From CAZVWH01 sp964631175 (GTDB lineage: Bacteria; Planctomycetota; Phycisphaerae; Sedimentisphaerales; Anaerobacaceae), in assembly GCA_964631175.1 (NCBI GenBank), contig CAZVWH010000003.1, forward strand, positions 4,576-68,575: a DNA stretch of 64,000 nt. Direction: 5' to 3'. The first letter of the stretch is position 1. Each line of letters opens with the position of its first letter. The notes beneath the pieces are model-generated. The model did no database searches and was not told the DNA's origin. It saw nothing but the letters and a program-made list of their open reading frames with translations. Positions 60,106 through 64,000 of the stretch are shown piece by piece. The translations under genes were made by a program, and so were the position numbers.

Positions 60106-60625
60106 GGTCAGAAATCAGAAGACAGAATTCTTGAGACGGAAGCTTTAATTCTATTCTCTGTTGTTTGTTCTCTGGAAGAGCAATGGAAGTTCAATCCACC
60201 GCTTTTCCACAACAAGAACTTGTGACGTGTAAAACTTGTTAAAAAATAAATTTTTTTGTGCGCAAAGTCAATACCAACAACTATCTCAACAAAGTGGAAA
60301 AGAAATTCACAAAATTAGTGTTGATTTGCTTTTTGTCCTGTTAATAATACTAATAAATAGTTATGTTTCTGCTATCGAGCTGGGTTTATCAAAATTTGTG
60401 GTTTTTGGATTTTTTATCTCTTGTAGTTTTTACTGCGAGCGAGTACAGGAAGGAAAATAGATTCGTCCTTAGTAGTTTTGCTTTTTCTCCGCAGTACTGC
60501 TATACTGCGGAGCACAATTGCTCAGGAGGAAACTACGGCGTTAAAGTAAATGAGTAGCAGATGGGCCCTCGCAATGTGAGGTCCCTGACCGCCATAGGTG
60601 GTTTAGTTAGCAAGGAAGCGTAAAA
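60106..60625. other. Possible replication origin region upstream of dnaA
   Basis: About 520 bases with no gene. It holds two DnaA-box-like sites, TTTTCCACA at 60203-60211 and its inverted near-copy (minus-strand TTTTCCACT) at 60293-60301, framing a very AT-rich segment (60236-60285) that could unwind. Other features are the palindrome ACAAGAACTTGT (60212-60223), a CAGAAGACAG word repeat at 60106-60134, a 10-base perfect hairpin CTCCGCAGTA/TACTGCGGAG (60487-60512), and a smaller hairpin GGGCCCTCGC/GTGAGGTCCC near 60563-60588. Origins often lie next to dnaA. Confidence 0.5.
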
Positions 60626-62224
60626 ATGCAGGGTATAATCACGGATGAGTTTTCCCGCACCGCCGGGTCGGGTTCTCCTTTAGCGGGGGCCCAGTCCCAT
60701 ATCAGGTCCATTGAAAACCCCAAAGCGGCTGCTTCCAGCCTGAAGCAGGAGTCTAATTCTAAAGCATCTCAGGTCTCTAATGAGATTGTTGCTATAAGCG
60801 AAGCTCTTGCTGAGAGGATAGGTTCACAGAAATTTCGAATATGGTTTAAGAATTCAACCAAATTTTCCCTTGCGGATGGCTACCTGAGAATTGCAGTGCC
60901 AAACCTTTTCATAGCAAATTGGATCGAAAATCATTTCTTAAACGAAATTAACGAGGCGGTTCAGGCAGCCACCGGTACCAAGCTAACAGTTACATTCACT
61001 ATTGACCCGGAGCTCTCCGGAAACTACCGGCGAGCACCGCTGGACTCGCCCAGCACCAATTGGTCAGATAGAAAGACCCCTCTAAGCACCCGCCGTCCAG
61101 CACGTGAATCAGCCTCAATTGGTGCGGGAAAACTTACCATGGATAACTTCGTTGTCGGACCTTCAAATGAGCTGGCCTATAACGCCGCCAGAGCTGTCGT
61201 TAGAGAAAAGTACTGCCCTTTTAATCCGCTGTTTATTCATGGAGGATACGGGCTTGGTAAAACACATCTGCTGCAAGGAATCTGCAACGCGCTGGCAGAA
61301 AGAAGACCTAAATCTAAGTGGGAGTATATGTCAGCAGAGGATTTTACAAATCAATTCGTGCTGGCATTGAAGTTGAAAAAGCTTGAGATTTTTCGCCGCC
61401 GAATGCGGCAAACAGATTTATTAGCCATCGACGATATTCACTTTTTGGCTAATAAGCCTTCAACCCAGGAGGAATTTCTGCACACTTTCAACACCATCAA
61501 TCTGGCTGGTAAGCAGGTTGTTCTGGTTTCCGATGCGCATCCGAAGATGATAGGCCAGCTATCTGAAAAGTTGATCAGCCGGTTCGTTTCGGGAATGGTC
61601 GTCAAGATTGAGCCGCCTGATTTCAAGACTCGCTATGAAATCTGCAGACAGTTTTTGGCGATAAGGCTAAAATATTCGACCCTTCATGATGACCAATCTA
61701 CCAAGATGAGCATATCGAAGGCAAGGCAGCTCAATGAAGGTATAATAAGATATATTGCCGAAAACCTGCGGAGCAATGTACGGGAGCTGGAAGGGGCTCT
61801 ACTGAAGCTAATTGCATATTCGGCACTACAAAACAAAAAAATTACACTTTCTATGGCCCAGGCGGTTTTGGCTGACCATCTGGAACGCTGTGACCCTATT
61901 GTGCACATATCAGACATTGAGTCAGCCGTAGCTGCTTATTTTGGCATAACGCCCGCCGGCATTCACTCGGCCAAGAAGGATAGAATAGTGGCACAGGCCC
62001 GACATTTTAGTATGTATCTTACTCGAAAGCACACCAAGATGTCGTCCTCGGAGATTGGCAGATTTATGGGCAATAAAAATCATGCCACCGTGCTTTTGGC
62101 CTGCAAGAAGATCGAAGAGATGATTAAGAAAAATTCAGATGTTCATTGGCTGAGCTCTGTCGGCAATAAAGTCATCAAGACCAAGACTGTAATTGCCCAG
62201 CTTGAGGAAAGTATTTCCGGCTGA
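60626..62224 (+). CDS. dnaA: Chromosomal replication initiator protein DnaA
   Basis: A 532-residue initiator with a long N-terminal extension (about 45 residues of low complexity), domain I (AISEALAERIGSQKFRIWFKN) at about 50-110, a linker, and the AAA core: Walker A GGYGLGKTHLLQGI near 206, Walker B DLLAIDDIHFLA near 265, and sensor motifs (LISRFVSGMVVKIEPPDF). Domain IV, the DnaA-box reader, ends in SEIGRFMGNKNHATVLLACKKI. AAGGAAG precedes the ATG. The possible oriC lies just upstream. The extended N-terminus may be lineage-specific. Confidence 0.95.
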   Translation: MQGIITDEFSRTAGSGSPLAGAQSHIRSIENPKAAASSLKQESNSKASQVSNEIVAISEALAERIGSQKFRIWFKNSTKFSLADGYLRIAVPNLFIANWIENHFLNEINEAVQAATGTKLTVTFTIDPELSGNYRRAPLDSPSTNWSDRKTPLSTRRPARESASIGAGKLTMDNFVVGPSNELAYNAARAVVREKYCPFNPLFIHGGYGLGKTHLLQGICNALAERRPKSKWEYMSAEDFTNQFVLALKLKKLEIFRRRMRQTDLLAIDDIHFLANKPSTQEEFLHTFNTINLAGKQVVLVSDAHPKMIGQLSEKLISRFVSGMVVKIEPPDFKTRYEICRQFLAIRLKYSTLHDDQSTKMSISKARQLNEGIIRYIAENLRSNVRELEGALLKLIAYSALQNKKITLSMAQAVLADHLERCDPIVHISDIESAVAAYFGITPAGIHSAKKDRIVAQARHFSMYLTRKHTKMSSSEIGRFMGNKNHATVLLACKKIEEMIKKNSDVHWLSSVGNKVIKTKTVIAQLEESISG

Positions 62225-62450
62225 TTATGGCGTAAGCCTTCCCTGACGGCAAAGCAACTAAAATGCCTAAAGTGAGCTTAAGTTAAAATTTTCAATTTTA
62301 GTCCACAGGATGTGGCGCCAGCCATCCCAGCGACCTTACGGCAGCACTTTAGGCACTTCAAATATGTACAATTTTCTATTGACTATCGAACGCACCGATT
62401 GCATAATTGCCGAACTTTAATAAATGATGGTCAAGTAAAGGGGATTTATT
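62225..62450. repeat. Spacer after dnaA with a dispersed repeat
   Basis: A 23-base word at 62312-62334 (begins GTGGCGCCAGCC, ends CCCAGCGAC) is identical to 8410-8432 near the STAS gene. Around it, AAGTTAAAATTTT/CAATTTTAG forms a weak hairpin. No gene seen; the ferredoxin start follows with AAGGGG ahead of it. Confidence 0.6.
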
Positions 62451-62633
62451 ATGATAGTCAGAATCGAGGATACCTGCACAGCTTGTGGGCTTTGTTGCGA
62501 TACCTGCCCGGAAGTTTTTGAAATGGGTGATGATATGGCCCAGGTGAAGGTAAATGAAGTTCCTTCGGAGTTCGAGGATGCGGTTCAGCAGGCCGCCGAC
62601 GAGTGCCCTGTCGAGGCTATCGTAGTAGAGTAA
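62451..62633 (+). CDS. Single-cluster [4Fe-4S] ferredoxin
   Basis: A 60-residue protein, MIVRIEDTCTACGLCCDTCPEVF at the start. The cluster ligands are Cys9, Cys12 and Cys15, with the distant Cys52 in ECPVEAIVVE. Cys16 and Cys19 are extra. This is the short bacterial ferredoxin pattern (Desulfovibrio or thermophile type), an electron carrier. AAGGGG precedes the ATG. No obvious partner enzyme is adjacent. Confidence 0.88.
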   Translation: MIVRIEDTCTACGLCCDTCPEVFEMGDDMAQVKVNEVPSEFEDAVQQAADECPVEAIVVE

Positions 62634-62813
62634 ACAAGGTCCGCTACAAACCCAGGCTCTTTTAATCCAACCGCCGCGAGGTAGGTATCAATTTGTTAGG
62701 TTATCAGAGTATCTGGATCCGCCTCGGCGGACCAGTAAATCAGATTTACCTTTTCCTGTTTTCTGATCTTCTGGTACTGTGCATCCTGATTACGTGATTT
62801 TCTTTTGGGCCTG
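62634..62813. other. Short spacer between convergent ferredoxin and permease genes
   Basis: About 180 bases. It contains a small palindrome TCCGCCTCGGCGGA near 62719-62733 and a TCAGATTTACC-type region, with no obvious terminator or gene. Confidence 0.4.
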
Positions 62814-64000
62814 TCACAGTTCTGCTCTTCGCAGTATTATTATACCGAGCAGAAAGGAAACAACTCCAATGGCCAAGAGCACGCCGCATGGGGTGAGCAT
62901 TTCCGAAAGCGTGAAATTACGCCAAATAGCGCCCTCCATAGCGAGTATGCTCCACTTGATGGGACTTACATGACTTATACTGCGCAGCCACTGAGGCATT
63001 GCTATCAATGGCACCATAGCTCCGCCCAGCATTGCCATAATCATAAACATAGCCCACGCTAAGCCGGCTGCGGCCTGTTCTGTCCGTCCGAGAGTGCTTA
63101 CAATCATCATAAGTCCTACAAAGCAGAATATGGCACAGGCTGCTGCCGGCACAAAAAACATCGGTTTGTTAATAGACATTCCAAAAATGAACTTTGCCCC
63201 CACCGTTTGAATACAAATCACAACTATACACGCAAGGAAACAAGCCAGTGCCTTGCCACTGAGAATATGGGCACGTGATACCGGCGCGATGAGCAGACGC
63301 TGGAATGTACCTACTTTGCGTTCGCTCACTATGGAAATGGCAAACGTCGCCGCACATCCCAACAGACCCCATATTATTGCCTGTGGAAATGTAATCTGAA
63401 ATGAAGATGTAGGCCACTTGCTTTCTCTTCTGACATCCAGCGTAGCCACATTGAGCATTCCTCCTTCCAAGCCAGCCATATAATCGGAGTCTTCGACATC
63501 CTGCAAGAGCTGGTCGTATGAATCAAAGAAACTAAGGAATGTCTCAATTTGTTTCGCAGTTAAATCATCTGCCTTGCCCAGCTCACTACGCCAAGTGTCA
63601 ACCTGACCGTGCATCCAATCACGGTCTTGAAATTTTTTCCCTAACGCTTCAAACTGCGCTTTGGCGAGCAGGCCCTGCAAATAGCCGCTTTCCATACGTC
63701 GCGCCGGGTCAACAGCTACCTCAAGCCTTGGATTATTGCTGTCGAAGATGGCCTCGAAACCATCTCCAAATCCTTTCTTGATGCAGACTGCTGCAACCTG
63801 CTTTCCGGTTCGTACCTGATCCATCGCTTCATTGCGGCTGAAGCTGGTTAAATCAAGGGCCTCATAAGATTCCAAACGAGAAATGTAAAGTTTTGAAAAC
63901 TCAGATTGGTCTTCGTTAACCACAGCGATTTTCATTCCGGAAGGCCCTTTGCTGCCGGTTGAATATATCGCTCCGAAGAATAGGGAAAAAAGCGCAGGAA
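62814..64000 (-). CDS. ABC-2 type transporter permease, N-terminus beyond the window
   Basis: The minus-strand frame stays open past the apparent ATG at 63935 to the window edge: the preceding codons read FFPLFFGAIYSTGSKGPSG, the first helix of an ABC-2 permease, so the real start lies to the right of the window. A large extracytoplasmic domain (KIAVVNEDQSEFSKLYISRLE...) follows, then five or six helices in the C-terminal half (IWGLLGCAATFAISIVSERK, GTFQRLLIAPVSRAHILSGKA, FVGLMMIVSTLGRTEQAA, MLGGAMVPLIAMPQWLRSIS). This is the YhhJ/DrrB-like exporter layout. Substrate unknown. Confidence 0.85.
   Translation of the reverse strand, partial: PALFSLFFGAIYSTGSKGPSGMKIAVVNEDQSEFSKLYISRLESYEALDLTSFSRNEAMDQVRTGKQVAAVCIKKGFGDGFEAIFDSNNPRLEVAVDPARRMESGYLQGLLAKAQFEALGKKFQDRDWMHGQVDTWRSELGKADDLTAKQIETFLSFFDSYDQLLQDVEDSDYMAGLEGGMLNVATLDVRRESKWPTSSFQITFPQAIIWGLLGCAATFAISIVSERKVGTFQRLLIAPVSRAHILSGKALACFLACIVVICIQTVGAKFIFGMSINKPMFFVPAAACAIFCFVGLMMIVSTLGRTEQAAAGLAWAMFMIMAMLGGAMVPLIAMPQWLRSISHVSPIKWSILAMEGAIWRNFTLSEMLTPCGVLLAIGVVSFLLGIIILRRAEL

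Noticed and set aside
1..64000. tRNA or rRNA genes
   Set aside because: I looked for cloverleaf-like arms and conserved rRNA stretches on both strands and saw none; a tRNAscan search would be decisive.

Overview
The window reads as a chromosomal piece of a Gram-negative, didermic bacterium, most likely a planctomycete of the Phycisphaerae/Sedimentisphaerales type, probably from a metagenome because it holds two 100-N scaffold gaps (42608-42707, 57581-57680). This placement is inference. It rests on the mix of LptB, an MsbA-like exporter, a full type II secretion operon, DUF1573 and multihaem lipoproteins, an unusually long YidC, a SpoVG carrying a zinc ribbon, and stand-alone prepilin-type proteins.

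Layout. 1-2926 (minus): a Gld-type ABC exporter (GldG-like, permease, ATPase). 3071-4060: a DUF362 gene broken by palindromic insertions. 4484-8182: a SurA/PpiD-like foldase, two small membrane proteins and convergent RNase III. 8457-13813: a STAS protein, a YifB/ComM ATPase, and a PepSY-like secreted acidic protein next to an OmpR-type two-component system. 13895-17004 (minus): a prepilin-like protein and a ZnuABC-type metal importer. 17095-24416: secreted or lipid-anchored proteins, a cupin, an alpha-glucan phosphorylase, a candidate small RNA, a DUF1573 protein, a multihaem cytochrome and a GspC/PilP-like protein. 25191-37834: the type II secretion operon (gspD, E, F, G, H, I, J, K, L, M order). 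38067-39959: an EcoRV-like restriction-modification pair. 40348-48051: a FlgM-like protein, spoVG-ispE, a pentapeptide/potassium channel, a VTT membrane protein, AMMECR1, panB and a GH130 phosphorylase. 48318-55955 (minus): a PDZ-containing MsbA-like exporter, bioY, mnmE, yidC and a phosphoesterase. 56297-62633 (plus): lptB, def-fmt-rsmB, a possible oriC, dnaA and a ferredoxin. 62814-64000 (minus): a partial ABC-2 permease.

The most striking feature is not one gene. The window is saturated with short interspersed repeats of several kinds: (a) hairpins flanked by a constant GCTAAATATT whose stems differ between copies yet stay paired; (b) MITE-like palindromes with terminal inverted repeats and target duplications, one of which splits the DUF362 gene exactly and another of which adds 22 in-frame codons to gspI at the prepilin motif; (c) 'word' repeats made of permuted short words (TAACCAATTACC, ACGCAATACGC, CAGAAGACAGA, GACGAGGGACGA, CACAGAGGACACAGAG). 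Several copies are translated inside conserved genes (mnmE, yidC, gspH, gspI, rnc tail, the VTT protein), always in frame. This ongoing repeat invasion of coding sequence is the best candidate here for something under-described.

Gene-level oddities worth checking: a zinc ribbon inside SpoVG, a PDZ-like domain in the extracytoplasmic loop of an ABC lipid exporter, a missing acidic active-site residue in RNase III, and an EcoRV homologue that keeps the catalytic and recognition-loop residues.
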